Positions 24,687 to 33,981 are shown, counted from the stretch's first letter. The stretch: DNA of 34,093 nucleotides from CAADGL01 sp964643885 (GCA_964643885.1 CAZXUI010000049.1:1-34093); one strand, 5' to 3'. Numbers and translations: made by a program. Notes: generated by a model not told the origin, from the letters alone.

Positions 24687-26540
24687 CTACCGGCCCGACG
24701 CCGGGCGCTCTTTCTTTTCTTCGGCCGGTTTCGCGGCCGGCGCCTCGCCGCCTTCCGGCTTGGCCGGCTCGCTCGTCGAACCCGTGGCCGGCTCGGCGGC
24801 CGCAACATCCTCCGCCGGCTTGGCCCCGCTCGCCGCAGCGGCCGCGGGCTTCTCGCCGGCCGCCTCGGCCCGCCGCCCGCCGCGGCCGGGCCGCTGCGGG
24901 GCGTTGCCTTCGCGGCGTTCACCCTGGCGCCCGCCGCCCGTAATCTCGGGCGGGAGTTCCGCTTCCATCCCGGTTTCGGTCGCGGGCGGCAACATCGCCA
25001 GCAGCCGCTCATCGACGCTCAAAAGCACCTTGTCGCCGGCGGTCAGGCCGTCGGTCACCTGGATCATGCTGGTGTTCGACTGGCCGAGCTTGACCTCGAC
25101 CAGCTCGGCCGAGCCGCGGCGATCGACGAAGACGAAGCTGCGATTGCCGCGGGCGAAGACGCTCTGGATCGGCACGGCCAGGGCGCCGTCGATGCGGTCG
25201 ACGAAGATGCGGATGTCGGCCGAGTCGCCGGGCGAAAGCGGTGCGTCCGTCTGCGAAAGCAGAATCGTGGTCGTGTGCTCCTTAAGATTCGGGTTCAGCC
25301 AGCGGTTGGCGCTGTCTGCGAACTTGGCGATTTTGTCGATCCGGCCGGGGAAAACGTGGCCCGGCACGGCGGGCACGCGGACCTCGACGGGCATTCCCTC
25401 GCGCAGGCGGTGGCGGTCGGCCTCATGAATGCGCGTCTCGACCAGCATCTGCGACGTATTGGGCAACACCACGAGGGTCTGACCCTCGAAGACGCGCTGC
25501 CCGATTGTGAGGAAGTTGTCGTCGCCGCGCCACCCGCCGTCGCTCGGGTAACGGACGACACCGTCGACCGGGGCGAAAATCTTCGTCCTGGTCAGCAGCT
25601 CGGCCAGGCGCTTCACGCGCGTTTCGCGCAGGGCGAGATTCCGTTCGGTCTCGGCGACCTTCGCCCGGGCCTGTGCCTCGCGCGACTCGGCCCGCTTCCG
25701 CTCTCGCAACAGCTCTTGTTCCGCCTGTACGAGCGTTGATTTCTTCTGCTTCTCGGCCTTCGGTCTGTCGTATTCCTGGAGAATCTTCTTCGTCAGTTTA
25801 TGCTTCTCGAGCGTCCACTGCGCCTTTTCGAGCTCGAATTCGAGCTGATCGATCTTCGCCTGTGTCACGAATTGCCGCTCGAACAGCTTCCTGTTCTTCT
25901 CGAGCTCCTCATTCTTTCGTTCGATCTCCTGTTCAGCCTGAGCGATGTCGATCTCGGCCGTAGCGAGCAGCTTCTCGTATTCGCCCTCCACGTACTGCCA
26001 CAGGTCCAGCTCCGCGATCTCCAGATCGATCTCGCACTTCTTCAGCTTGCTGGCGTTCTCGCTCAGCGTGATCTCGAGCTCCTGTTTGGCGGCCTCGTAC
26101 GCGGCCCGCGTCGTCTCGAGCGTGATCGACTCGCTCTCCAGCCGCTCCTTGAGCTCGTCGCTGGCCAGCTCGACCAGCAGGTCGCCCTTGGCGACCTTCG
26201 TGCTCTCCGGCACGATGTAGAGGATCGTCGCCCCGCCCTCCACCTCGCAGCGCAGCTCGATGGATTCCAGCGGCTTGAGCTCGCCGCTTTCGTTCAGCGT
26301 GATCAGCATGTCGGTCGGGCTGACTTCGAAAAGCGTGACGTCATCGGCCAGTCCGCCGCCGAAGAGATTGGCCGGAAAGCCCTGCCACGCCGCCAGCATC
26401 GCCAATCCGACCCCGGCCGCACCGAGCAGAGACAGTCCGATAATGCCACGATGAGGACGAGATCGGCGGCGGGGCTCCGGGCGTGCATAACCCGCAAGGT
26501 CGCTCGCCGACGCTGTCGACGTGGAAAGCTCCACTGACAT
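24687..26540 (-). CDS. HlyD-family periplasmic adaptor (membrane fusion) protein
   Basis: A 617-residue adaptor with an N-terminal cytoplasmic stretch and one membrane helix (about 33-53). The first lipoyl half follows (SGELKPLESIELRCEVEGG). A long charged coiled-coil hairpin spans roughly 120-320, rich in Glu, Lys and Leu. The second lipoyl half is KIFAPVDGVVRYPS, followed by beta-barrel and membrane-proximal segments. The last 75 residues are an Ala/Pro/Glu/Gly-rich tail unlike the family and probably disordered. Such proteins link an inner-membrane pump to an outer-membrane channel, but no ABC or RND pump gene adjoins it in this window. The ATG at 26540 has GGAGG 7 nt upstream. Confidence 0.9.
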   Translation of the reverse strand: MSVELSTSTASASDLAGYARPEPRRRSRPHRGIIGLSLLGAAGVGLAMLAAWQGFPANLFGGGLADDVTLFEVSPTDMLITLNESGELKPLESIELRCEVEGGATILYIVPESTKVAKGDLLVELASDELKERLESESITLETTRAAYEAAKQELEITLSENASKLKKCEIDLEIAELDLWQYVEGEYEKLLATAEIDIAQAEQEIERKNEELEKNRKLFERQFVTQAKIDQLEFELEKAQWTLEKHKLTKKILQEYDRPKAEKQKKSTLVQAEQELLRERKRAESREAQARAKVAETERNLALRETRVKRLAELLTRTKIFAPVDGVVRYPSDGGWRGDDNFLTIGQRVFEGQTLVVLPNTSQMLVETRIHEADRHRLREGMPVEVRVPAVPGHVFPGRIDKIAKFADSANRWLNPNLKEHTTTILLSQTDAPLSPGDSADIRIFVDRIDGALAVPIQSVFARGNRSFVFVDRRGSAELVEVKLGQSNTSMIQVTDGLTAGDKVLLSVDERLLAMLPPATETGMEAELPPEITGGGRQGERREGNAPQRPGRGGRRAEAAGEKPAAAAASGAKPAEDVAAAEPATGSTSEPAKPEGGEAPAAKPAEEKKERPASGR

Positions 26541-26768
26541 CTACGTTCCTCCGATCGATCGACGGGGCGAACTGATGGGGCGACCAGAGTATCCAGGGCC
26601 CCGCACCAATAAGACCTTACGATCGTAGACCCCCTTCGGTCGCATTCCAAGTCGCGAATTGCCGCTGTGCGACCCGCGGCCGAAGCCTCATTCTACGAGA
26701 TCCGGCCGGCCCCGCCTACCCGAAGCGGGCCGAAACGCCGCCGCGGAGCGGATCGGGGGGGCGGGTCG

Positions 26769-27821
26769 TCATTCGAGGATCCAGGCGTCGATGCGCGAGC
26801 GGTTCTCCAGCAGCCAGCGCACCTTTCGCCGCACCATCTGGATCACGCCGAAGCCGGGCATTTGCCCGAAGGACCCTGTGGCGGCGATGGGCACAACGCA
26901 CTCGGCGATCATGGATTCCAGCATCAGGGCGGGGATCGCCCGCCGCTGCGCCTCGTCCAGGTCCATCTTCGAGAGATACCCGAGCAGCACGCGCCGCATG
27001 CGCGCTTCGTCGAAAAACGCCGGCCAGGCCATCGGGTCGCCCGCTCCGCGCAGGATGGAGAATTGCAGCATCGCATTCGCCAGGTCTGAGACCCGCGGCT
27101 GGAGCCGGACGGCGTCGAAATCCAGCACGGCCACGACCCGCCCCCGGCGGAAGCGCATGTTTCCCGGGTGCCAGTCGCCATGGACGATCCAGGGCTCCCA
27201 CTGCCCGAAGCCGAGCTTCTCGACCTGTTCGCAGGCCTCGTCGTAGCGCTCGTACAGCTCCTGCGTCGCGGCGAGCAGCTCCGCTTCGTGACCGACAACC
27301 GAGTCGTGGCTCGCCGTCGTGGTGGGGATCGCGTTCAGGCCGGATCGGACCGGGCGGGCGTCGTGATAGCTGATGGCGGGCGGGTGCCAGGCCGTGTCGA
27401 TCTCCTGGACGGCGCGGTGGAAGCGGGCCAGCGTCTTGCCGGCGTGAAAGGCGGCCTCGAGCGATCCGTCGAAGCGCTCCCCCTCGACGTATTCGAAAAG
27501 CTCGTAGACTCGGCCGCCGATCGCCAGGAGCGTATCGCCCGTGTCGCGCGTCGGCACGGCCCGCGGCACGGGGAAGCGCCGCACTCGCAGGTGCGAGAGC
27601 AGAACATGCGAGAACTCGGCCCGCCCGAGCTGCTCCGTCCCGTGTGCCCGCCGCTTGAGAAGGTATCGCCCGGCCGCGGCCTGAAGCAGCAGCTTGGGGC
27701 TCTTGCGCGAGCCGCGCGGCAGCTCGCGAGCGCTTTCGATCACGCCCACGTCGTAGTGGCTCAGCACGACCGCCAGCTCGCCCGGGCCGAAGCGCTCGCG
27801 TTCCTGGAATTCCATCGACAC
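26769..27821 (-). CDS. APH/homoserine-kinase-II-like phosphotransferase
   Basis: A 350-residue protein-kinase-like phosphotransferase. The N lobe has a YLLKRR segment with the likely ATP-binding Lys, and YELFEYVEG forms the hinge. The catalytic loop VHGDWHPGNMRF and metal-binding VLDFDAV are intact, so it should be active. Fold relatives phosphorylate aminoglycosides, homoserine, choline or fructosamine; the substrate here is not evident. It may start at GTG 27821 or ATG 27815; a weak AGGTG precedes the latter. It lies between the HlyD-type adaptor and a secreted dockerin protein on the same strand, with no obvious pathway link. Confidence 0.85.
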   Translation of the reverse strand: MSMEFQERERFGPGELAVVLSHYDVGVIESARELPRGSRKSPKLLLQAAAGRYLLKRRAHGTEQLGRAEFSHVLLSHLRVRRFPVPRAVPTRDTGDTLLAIGGRVYELFEYVEGERFDGSLEAAFHAGKTLARFHRAVQEIDTAWHPPAISYHDARPVRSGLNAIPTTTASHDSVVGHEAELLAATQELYERYDEACEQVEKLGFGQWEPWIVHGDWHPGNMRFRRGRVVAVLDFDAVRLQPRVSDLANAMLQFSILRGAGDPMAWPAFFDEARMRRVLLGYLSKMDLDEAQRRAIPALMLESMIAECVVPIAATGSFGQMPGFGVIQMVRRKVRWLLENRSRIDAWILE

Positions 27822-27854
27822 CTGAGGAGGGTCCGCGCCGCGCCGGAGCGGCCG

Positions 27855-29036
27855 TCAGGGCCGCAGCATCAGCTCGACGAACGGCTCGATGTCCTGGTTG
27901 TCCACCTTGCCGTCGCCGTTGATGTCGCCGCGGCGCACGCGGTCGATTTCGGGAAAGTCCTCGTCAAAGGCCAGCGGGTCCGTCACCGCCCGCACGAACG
28001 CGTACAGGTCATCCCGGTCCAGCGCGCCGTCGCCGTTCAGATCGCCGAGCAGCGCGTACTCCGCCGTCGCGCTCGTCACGCCGGGGCCGAGTGCGACCCG
28101 CAGCTCATTCAGTCCGTCCGCGTGCGGGATGCCGTCGATCACCCAGCGCTCGAAGCACGCCCCGCCGCTGCGCAGCGGCGCGTGCAGCAGCACCGTCGTC
28201 GGCCGTTCGTACCAGAGCAACCCGGCGCCGCGCGCCTCGGCCTCGCCGAACAGGTCGGCCGGATCGACGCCCAGCGCGACCGCGTGCGGGGATTGCTCCG
28301 AGAGGATCAATCCGACCGGCGCCGCGACGATCTGCACGTCGTCCAGCGACCAGGCCCGCCGCCCACCGCTCGTCGACGTGCGGAAACGCAGTTGCGTCGC
28401 GCGGTGAACCGCCTCGTCCGGCAGCTCTACGACCCGCGGCTCGAAGACGTCCGCGTCCGGCACCGCGGCCGGCGGGAGGTGGAGCAGCTTCACCCACTGC
28501 TGCGACGGCGAAAAGAACTCGATGATCAGCGGCTCACTCTCGCGGTCTGCGGGCGGCCGAACGTAGAAGGCGAGCACTGCCCGCTGAACATCCTCCAGCC
28601 CGAGCGGCATGGTTACGAGCTCGGCCCCATCCGTCAGCGCGCCGCCCAGGACGATGGCCAGCGGCGGTGTCGGCGCCAGCGCTCCGTCCGGCCGGATGCT
28701 CACGCCCCGCGCGAGCCACCAGAGCTCCGGGGAGGGTGCGAAACCGTCAAAGGAGTCGTAGAAGGGGCGAGGGCCGAGGATCGAGTGCGGCCGGGGCGGC
28801 GGCGACCACTGCGGCGTTGCGGCAGGCGGCGGCTCGGGCGGAGTCTGATCCTGAGCCGGGGCTGCGGTGTGGGGAGTCGGAGCGGCGGCCGCGGACTGCG
28901 CGGCGGCCGAATCGAGCAGGTCGAGCCAGCCGGGCGGCTCGTCCGGCGAATCGAAGCCCTGGCCGGCCGCCGCCAGGCTGACAGCAATCACCCCGGCCAG
29001 GCCAAGCCGAATTGCCTGCCCTGCGAGTACTCGCAT
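27855..29036 (-). CDS. Secreted protein with type I dockerin domain
   Basis: A 393-residue secreted protein with a signal peptide (1-25, AAAGQG) and a Pro/Ala/Gln-rich linker (about 45-85). A beta-rich central region that I do not recognise follows; it contains FYDSFDGFAP and AWSLDDVQIV, as in carbohydrate-binding-like sandwich domains. The C terminus has two dockerin calcium loops (GDLNGDGALDRDDLYAFV and GDINGDGKVDNQDIEPFV) separated by about 30 residues. This spacing and sequence are closer to a classical type I dockerin than the tails of the three large secreted proteins in this window. The ATG at 29036 has AAGGAG 7 nt upstream. Confidence 0.85.
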   Translation of the reverse strand: MRVLAGQAIRLGLAGVIAVSLAAAGQGFDSPDEPPGWLDLLDSAAAQSAAAAPTPHTAAPAQDQTPPEPPPAATPQWSPPPRPHSILGPRPFYDSFDGFAPSPELWWLARGVSIRPDGALAPTPPLAIVLGGALTDGAELVTMPLGLEDVQRAVLAFYVRPPADRESEPLIIEFFSPSQQWVKLLHLPPAAVPDADVFEPRVVELPDEAVHRATQLRFRTSTSGGRRAWSLDDVQIVAAPVGLILSEQSPHAVALGVDPADLFGEAEARGAGLLWYERPTTVLLHAPLRSGGACFERWVIDGIPHADGLNELRVALGPGVTSATAEYALLGDLNGDGALDRDDLYAFVRAVTDPLAFDEDFPEIDRVRRGDINGDGKVDNQDIEPFVELMLRP

Positions 29037-29167
29037 CTCGGCGCTCCTTCCCTTATATCGTACTGCATGCAGCGCTGAATTCGAGTGTAATGTGCCGGAT
29101 CGGCCGGCCGGGGTCGGGTAGTCCCGGATCGTCCGATAAGCTGCTGGTCCGCGGACGGAGCCGTTTC

Positions 29168-29791
29168 GTGCAGCTTGTGAACTCGACCCATCTCTCGACG
29201 GCTCGTTTGCTGGAGCTGTTCGAGCGATTCACGGTTCCCTACCGCCACGACCGGTTGGTCGTTCGCGTCCGATTCAGCCGGGGGGCCGATTTCAGCGGGT
29301 CCTGCTTCTATACACAGGCCCGGATGCACATCAATCTGGGCCGCTCGAACCGGTATCCGTACACGCTGGGGACGCATGTCGCTCCGGCCCGCTCGACCCG
29401 CGGCGGCTGGCGGCGGGAGGTTTATCGCCTGACGGTCTCCGACCCCTATCAGCTCGTTCTGTTCGTCTACCTGCACGAGCTGTATCACTACCTGGTCGCG
29501 CAAGCCGGGCGGTCTCCGCGCCGCCGCGAGGGCATGTGCGACCGCTTCGCGACGCGCGTGCTGGTGGATGAGTTCGGGTGCTCGCTGCGGGATGCCCGTG
29601 GACGGCTCGTGCCCCGCGACGGCTGGGACATTCGCGACGTGCACGCTCTCGTAGCCCGGGCGCCGCGGCAGGAGGCTTTGGTGGCCGCGGCCCGGCGTAC
29701 GGTCGCGGTGCTGGCCGCCGGCCGGGGCTGGGCTGGCGGGCCGCCGGCGTCGGCGGGCCGAGGGCTTGGCAACCCGGACGCCGGTGGGTAG
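29168..29791 (+). CDS. Putative zinc metallopeptidase, ImmA/IrrE-like motif layout
   Basis: A 207-residue protein from the GTG at 29168, which has GGAG 7 nt upstream; an in-frame ATG at 29090 is an alternative. HELYH (103-107) fits HExxH. Fourteen residues on, EGMCDRFATRVL (from Glu121) resembles the ExxADxFA helix that gives the third ligand in ImmA/IrrE (M78) and related gluzincins. There is no signal peptide, so it is likely cytoplasmic. The last 25 residues are Gly/Ala-rich. It is divergent from the dockerin protein and upstream of acpP. The family assignment rests on the motif only, and the substrate is unknown. Confidence 0.7.
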   Translation: MQLVNSTHLSTARLLELFERFTVPYRHDRLVVRVRFSRGADFSGSCFYTQARMHINLGRSNRYPYTLGTHVAPARSTRGGWRREVYRLTVSDPYQLVLFVYLHELYHYLVAQAGRSPRRREGMCDRFATRVLVDEFGCSLRDARGRLVPRDGWDIRDVHALVARAPRQEALVAAARRTVAVLAAGRGWAGGPPASAGRGLGNPDAGG

Positions 29792-29985
29792 TATCCGGCT
29801 TCGCTTCCGGGTGCAGCGCGGGACCCGGTGGATGCGTACATCCGGTCATTGGGCGGGGGAGGCCGGACGGGCGGCCGGCAACCGCCGGGCCGGCACGCGG
29901 CGCGGCAGTCGCCGGCCCGACATGGAAGTATGTAACACGAGCGTGGAAGACGGAATCAACGGGTCAACGCGCGGAGGAACGGCAC

Positions 29986-30246
29986 GTGCCTGAATTGGCT
30001 GAGATTGAAGCCAAGGTCAAGAAGATCGTCAGTGACCAGATGGGGGTCGCCGAGGATGAGATCACCCGTGAGACGTCGTTCGTCAACGACCTGAACGCCG
30101 ATTCGCTGGACACGGTCGAGCTGGTGATGGAGTTCGAGGAGGAATTCGAGCTCAGCATCCCCGACGAGGAGGCCGAAAAGATCCAGACCGTCGGTCAGGC
30201 AATCGACTACATCAAAAAGCAGCTTGAAGCCAACGCCGGCTCCTAG
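29986..30246 (+). CDS. acpP: Acyl carrier protein
   Basis: An 86-residue acidic ACP. Ser40 in LNADSLDTVELVM is the 4'-phosphopantetheine site, and ends such as VGQAIDYIKKQ are typical. It carries growing acyl chains for type II fatty-acid synthesis in the cytoplasm. The GTG start at 29986 has GGAGG 8 nt upstream; a longer in-frame ATG reading would add non-homologous sequence. It lies 18 bp before fabF. Confidence 0.96.
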   Translation: MPELAEIEAKVKKIVSDQMGVAEDEITRETSFVNDLNADSLDTVELVMEFEEEFELSIPDEEAEKIQTVGQAIDYIKKQLEANAGS

Positions 30247-30264
30247 CCGCACGGGTGCAGCTTC

Positions 30265-31503
30265 ATGGCGGGCCGTCGCGTCGTCGTTACTGGCATGGGT
30301 GTGGTGACACCGCTGGGCAGCACCGTCGCCTCGTACTGGGACGGGCTGATCAGTGCTCGCTCGGGGATCGCCCCGATCAAGCGCTTCGACTCCGGACCCT
30401 ATGACGTGCGCTTCGGGGGGGAGTGCGACGACTTCGACATCGCCAAGTACACCGATACGCGTCACGCCAAGCGGATGGACCGTTTCGCGCAGCTTGCCTT
30501 CGCGGCCGCGAAGATGGCCTGGGAGGATTCCGGTCTCGGCTCGCACAGGTTCGATCCGGAGCGGGGCGGCGTCATCATCGGCACGGGGATCGGCGGCATC
30601 GAGGAGCTGGAGGAACAGCATCGCCGCCTGATCGACAAGGGCCCGGGCCGCGTATCCGCATTCACCATTCCCAAGCTGATGGCCAACGCCGGCTCGGGAC
30701 ATATTTCGATCGCGCTCAATCTCCAGGGCGTCAGCACGACGGTGGCCACGGCCTGTGCGTCGGCGGGCAACGCGATGGGCGACGCCTTCGAGGCGATTCG
30801 CCGCGGGTCGGCCGAGATCATGGTCACGGGCGGGTCGGAGGCGGCGCTTTCGCCGCTGGGGCTGGCCGCGTTCGCCGCGATGAAGGCGCTGAGCACGCGG
30901 AACGACGATCCGCCGCGGGCGTCGCGGCCGTTCGACAAGTCTCGTGACGGCTTCGTGTTGAGCGAGGGCGCGGGGGTGCTGATCTTCGAGGAGTATGAGC
31001 ACGCCCAGGCCCGTGGTGCGAACATCCACTGCGAGGTGATCGGCTACGGCGCGACGAGCGACGCGGGCGATATGGTCCAGCCCGATCCCGAGGGCCGCGG
31101 GGCCGGGCGGGCGATGCGGGCTGCGCTGGCCGACGCACGGATAAACCCCGACCAGGTCGACTACATCAACGCGCACGGCACGAGCACGCCGCTGGGCGAC
31201 GTGGCCGAGACGCGGGCGATCAAGGCGGTTTTCGGGCCGGCCGCGCGCAAGCTGGCCGTCAGCAGCACGAAGAGCGCGACGGGGCACCTGCTCGGCGCCA
31301 GCGGCGGGATCGAGGCGGTCGCGTCGATCCTGGCGATTCACAACAACACGCTTCCGCCGACGATCAATCTCGACGAGCCGGATGCGGACTGCGATCTCGA
31401 CTACGTTCCGAACGTCGCCCGCGACGCGCGCGTGAACGTCGTGCTGAGCAACTCGTTCGGCTTCGGCGGGCACAACGCCTGCGTGCTCTTCCGCCGCCTG
31501 TAA
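30265..31503 (+). CDS. fabF: 3-oxoacyl-[acyl-carrier-protein] synthase II
   Basis: A 412-residue condensing enzyme that elongates acyl-ACP with malonyl-ACP. It has RRVVVTGMGVVTPLG at the start, the nucleophile Cys164 in TACASAGNAMGDAF, His304 in NAHGTSTPLGD and Lys336/His341 in STKSATGHLLGASG, and ends with NSFGFGGHNACVLFRR. The Cys-His-His triad identifies FabF/FabB; sequence and the acpP-fabF arrangement favour FabF. Length is normal. Confidence 0.97.
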   Translation: MAGRRVVVTGMGVVTPLGSTVASYWDGLISARSGIAPIKRFDSGPYDVRFGGECDDFDIAKYTDTRHAKRMDRFAQLAFAAAKMAWEDSGLGSHRFDPERGGVIIGTGIGGIEELEEQHRRLIDKGPGRVSAFTIPKLMANAGSGHISIALNLQGVSTTVATACASAGNAMGDAFEAIRRGSAEIMVTGGSEAALSPLGLAAFAAMKALSTRNDDPPRASRPFDKSRDGFVLSEGAGVLIFEEYEHAQARGANIHCEVIGYGATSDAGDMVQPDPEGRGAGRAMRAALADARINPDQVDYINAHGTSTPLGDVAETRAIKAVFGPAARKLAVSSTKSATGHLLGASGGIEAVASILAIHNNTLPPTINLDEPDADCDLDYVPNVARDARVNVVLSNSFGFGGHNACVLFRRL

Positions 31504-31564
31504 TCCATCCTTGCGAGAATGCAGAGCGCACTTCGCCGCGGCCCGCATCGCCTCGGGACGAGCT

Positions 31565-31581
31565 GCGGGCGAGACGCCCGC
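31565..31581. repeat. Dispersed hairpin repeat, copy 1
   Basis: GCGGGCGAGACGCCCGC forms a 7-bp perfect stem with an AGA loop. It occurs again at 33931-33947, so the two copies flank the prolyl oligopeptidase gene. This copy lies in the convergent fabF/peptidase gap, where it may help end transcription, though it has no T-tract. Confidence 0.75.
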
Positions 31582-31688
31582 GCTCCCCACAGCCGCGCGA
31601 TTCGTTCACGGGCTCAGACGCTCGCAGACCCCACGTCGTGGTACTCGTGACCCGCTACAGTCACACCGAACTTCGCGGGCCGCAGCGA

Positions 31689-33851
31689 TCAGCGCTGCGC
31701 CAGTGCGCCCACGTCCATCTTCAGCACGCGCGTCAGGAACGCCAGCCGGTCTGCGTGCTCCTCGATGATCATCGCCGTCGGCTTGCCCGCGCCGTGGCCC
31801 GCCCGCGTCTCGATGCGGATGAGCACCGGGGCCGGTCCGGCCTGACACTCCTGGAGCCGCGCGGCGAACTTGAAGCTGTGGCTGGGCACGACGCGGTCGT
31901 CATGGTCGCCGGTCGTGATCAGCGTGGCCGGATATTGCGTGCCCGGCTTGAGGTTGTGGTAGGGGCTGTAGGCGTGCAGCACCTCGAACATCTCGGCCTC
32001 GTCCGGTGAGCCGTAGTCACTGACCCAGGCCCAGCCGATCGTGAACTTGTGAAACCGCAGCATGTCCAGCACGCCGACGGCCGGCAAGGCCGCACCGAAC
32101 AGGTCCGGCCGCTGAGCCATGCACGCCCCGACCAGCAGGCCGCCGTTGCTGCCGCCGCTGATCGCCAGGCGCTGCGGGCGGGTGTACTTGTTTTCGATGA
32201 GCCACTCGGCCGCGGCGATGAAGTCGTCGAAGACGTTCTGCTTGTTCTTGAGCCGGCCGGCGTCGTGCCACTCCTTGCCGTACTCTCCGCCGCCGCGCAG
32301 GTTGGGCTGGGCGTAGACGCCGCCCAGCTCCATCCACACCAGGTTCGTCACGCTGAAGCGGGGCGTGAGCGAGATGTTGAAGCCGCCGTAGCCGTACAGC
32401 AGCGTCGGGTTGTCGCCGTTGAGCTGGATGCCCTTCTTGTGGGTGATGAACATCGGGACGCGCGTGCCGTCCTTGCTGGTGTAGAAGACCTGCCGGGTCT
32501 CGTAGGCGGCCGGGTCGAAATCCACCTTGAGCTTGCGGAAGAGCGTGCTCTTGCCCGTGGTCATGTCATAGCGGTAGATCGTGCCCGGGTCGGTGAAGCT
32601 GTTGAATGAGTAGAAGGTCTCGGTGTCCGTGCGCTTGCCGGCGAATCCGCCGACGGTGCCGATTCCCGGCAGCTGCACGTCGCGCACGTGCTTGCCGGCC
32701 AGGTCGAAGATCTTCACCTGCGAGTGCGCGTCCTTCAGGTAGACCGCGACGAACTGGTCGTTGATGACGCTGACGCCCTGGAGGGTGTCCTTCGACTCGG
32801 GAATGATCTCCTTCCAGTTGTCGCGCTGCGGCGCGCGCGTGTCGATCGCGATCACGCGGTAGCGCGGCGCGTCCAGGTCCGTCTGGAACCAGAAGACCGG
32901 CCCGTCGTTGCCGAGGAAGTCGTACTGCGCGTCGAAGTCGTCCAGCAGCTTGACGATCGGCGCATCGTCCGACCCGAGCTCCTGGTAGTAGACGCGGTTC
33001 TTGCGCTCCGTGCCCTTCCAGATCGAGATGATCAGGTACTTGCCGTCCTCGGTGACGCTGCCGCCGAAGCCCCACTCCGGCTCGTCCGGCCGCTCGTAGA
33101 CGAGGCGGTCCTCGCTCTGCGGCGTGCCGAGCCTGTGGAAGTAGAGCTTCTGGAACTTGTTGACCTCCTCGAGCTTGTCGCCGGCCGGTTGGTCGTAGCG
33201 GCTGTAGAAGAAGCCCCGGCCGTCCTTGGTCCAGGCCGCGCCGGAGAACTTGACCCACTCGACCTTGTCGGCGAGGTCCTTGCCCGCGTCGATGTCGCGG
33301 ACGAACCAGGTGCGCCAGTCGGAGCCGCCCTCGCTCTTGGCGTACGCGGCCAGCTTGCCGTCGTCGCTGATCGACAGGCCGCCGAGCGAGACCGTGCCGT
33401 CCTCGGACCACTCATTGGGGTTCAGCAGCACCTGCGGCTCGGCGTCGAGCGACTTCTGCCAGTAGACGACGGATTGGTTCTGAAGTCCGTCGTTCTTGCT
33501 GTAGAAGTACCGCTCGCCCTCGCGATAGGGCTCGCTGTAGCGCTCGTAGTTCCAGAGCCTGGTCAGCCGCTCGCGGATGCGCTCGCGGGCCGGGATCTCG
33601 CCGAGGTAGCCGAACGTGACCTCGTTCTGCGCCTCGATCCATGCCCGCGTCTTGCTGCCGTCGAGGTCCTCCAGCCAGCGATAGGGGTCGGCCACGTTTA
33701 CGCCGTGCAACTCCTCGACGATGCCCGCCTTCTCAGTCTTGGGGTACGGCAGCGGGCGATCCGCTCCGGTCTGGCCCCACACCGCCGGCGCCGCGAGGCC
33801 CAGCAAAGCCGCCGTCAGTGACAGGCGGATACGGCTGCTGCGAAAAGTCAT
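31689..33851 (-). CDS. Secreted prolyl oligopeptidase family serine peptidase (S9A)
   Basis: A 720-residue S9A peptidase that would cut short peptides after proline. It has a signal peptide (about 1-26, ending AVWGQ), then YPKTEKAGIVEELHGVNVADPYRWLED, which is characteristic of the family. A seven-bladed propeller region follows (about 75-440). The C-terminal alpha/beta-hydrolase domain contains YGYGGFNISLTP, the nucleophile Ser568 in GGSNGG, Asp652 in DHDDRV and His686 in AGHGAG. The signal peptide predicts a periplasmic or external location, whereas many relatives are cytoplasmic. The ATG at 33851 has GGGAG 6 nt upstream; a longer frame would hide the signal peptide. Confidence 0.95.
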   Translation of the reverse strand: MTFRSSRIRLSLTAALLGLAAPAVWGQTGADRPLPYPKTEKAGIVEELHGVNVADPYRWLEDLDGSKTRAWIEAQNEVTFGYLGEIPARERIRERLTRLWNYERYSEPYREGERYFYSKNDGLQNQSVVYWQKSLDAEPQVLLNPNEWSEDGTVSLGGLSISDDGKLAAYAKSEGGSDWRTWFVRDIDAGKDLADKVEWVKFSGAAWTKDGRGFFYSRYDQPAGDKLEEVNKFQKLYFHRLGTPQSEDRLVYERPDEPEWGFGGSVTEDGKYLIISIWKGTERKNRVYYQELGSDDAPIVKLLDDFDAQYDFLGNDGPVFWFQTDLDAPRYRVIAIDTRAPQRDNWKEIIPESKDTLQGVSVINDQFVAVYLKDAHSQVKIFDLAGKHVRDVQLPGIGTVGGFAGKRTDTETFYSFNSFTDPGTIYRYDMTTGKSTLFRKLKVDFDPAAYETRQVFYTSKDGTRVPMFITHKKGIQLNGDNPTLLYGYGGFNISLTPRFSVTNLVWMELGGVYAQPNLRGGGEYGKEWHDAGRLKNKQNVFDDFIAAAEWLIENKYTRPQRLAISGGSNGGLLVGACMAQRPDLFGAALPAVGVLDMLRFHKFTIGWAWVSDYGSPDEAEMFEVLHAYSPYHNLKPGTQYPATLITTGDHDDRVVPSHSFKFAARLQECQAGPAPVLIRIETRAGHGAGKPTAMIIEEHADRLAFLTRVLKMDVGALAQR

Positions 33852-33924
33852 GTTGATCTCCCACCAGGGTGTTGAAACGTGCATCGATGCAGTTCCGGAC
33901 GGACGGACGGCCGCGCAACAGTCC

Positions 33925-33947
33925 AAAAAAGCGGGCGAGACGCCCGC
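33925..33947 (-). terminator. Intrinsic terminator on the minus strand (dispersed hairpin repeat, copy 2)
   Basis: Read on the minus strand, a 7-bp GC stem (GCGGGCG / CGCCCGC, loop TCT) is followed directly by six T residues, the form of a Rho-independent terminator. The hairpin is the second copy of the repeat seen at 31565. It would stop transcription arriving from a gene to the right of the window before the peptidase gene starts. Confidence 0.65.
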
Positions 33948-33981
33948 GCCCGCCGTCGTGCTGGACACCGCGCTGCCGCAT

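Noticed and set aside
27168..29078. 636-codon plus-strand frame
   Set aside because: It is antisense to the phosphotransferase and dockerin protein genes, and Arg/Ala-rich without domains.
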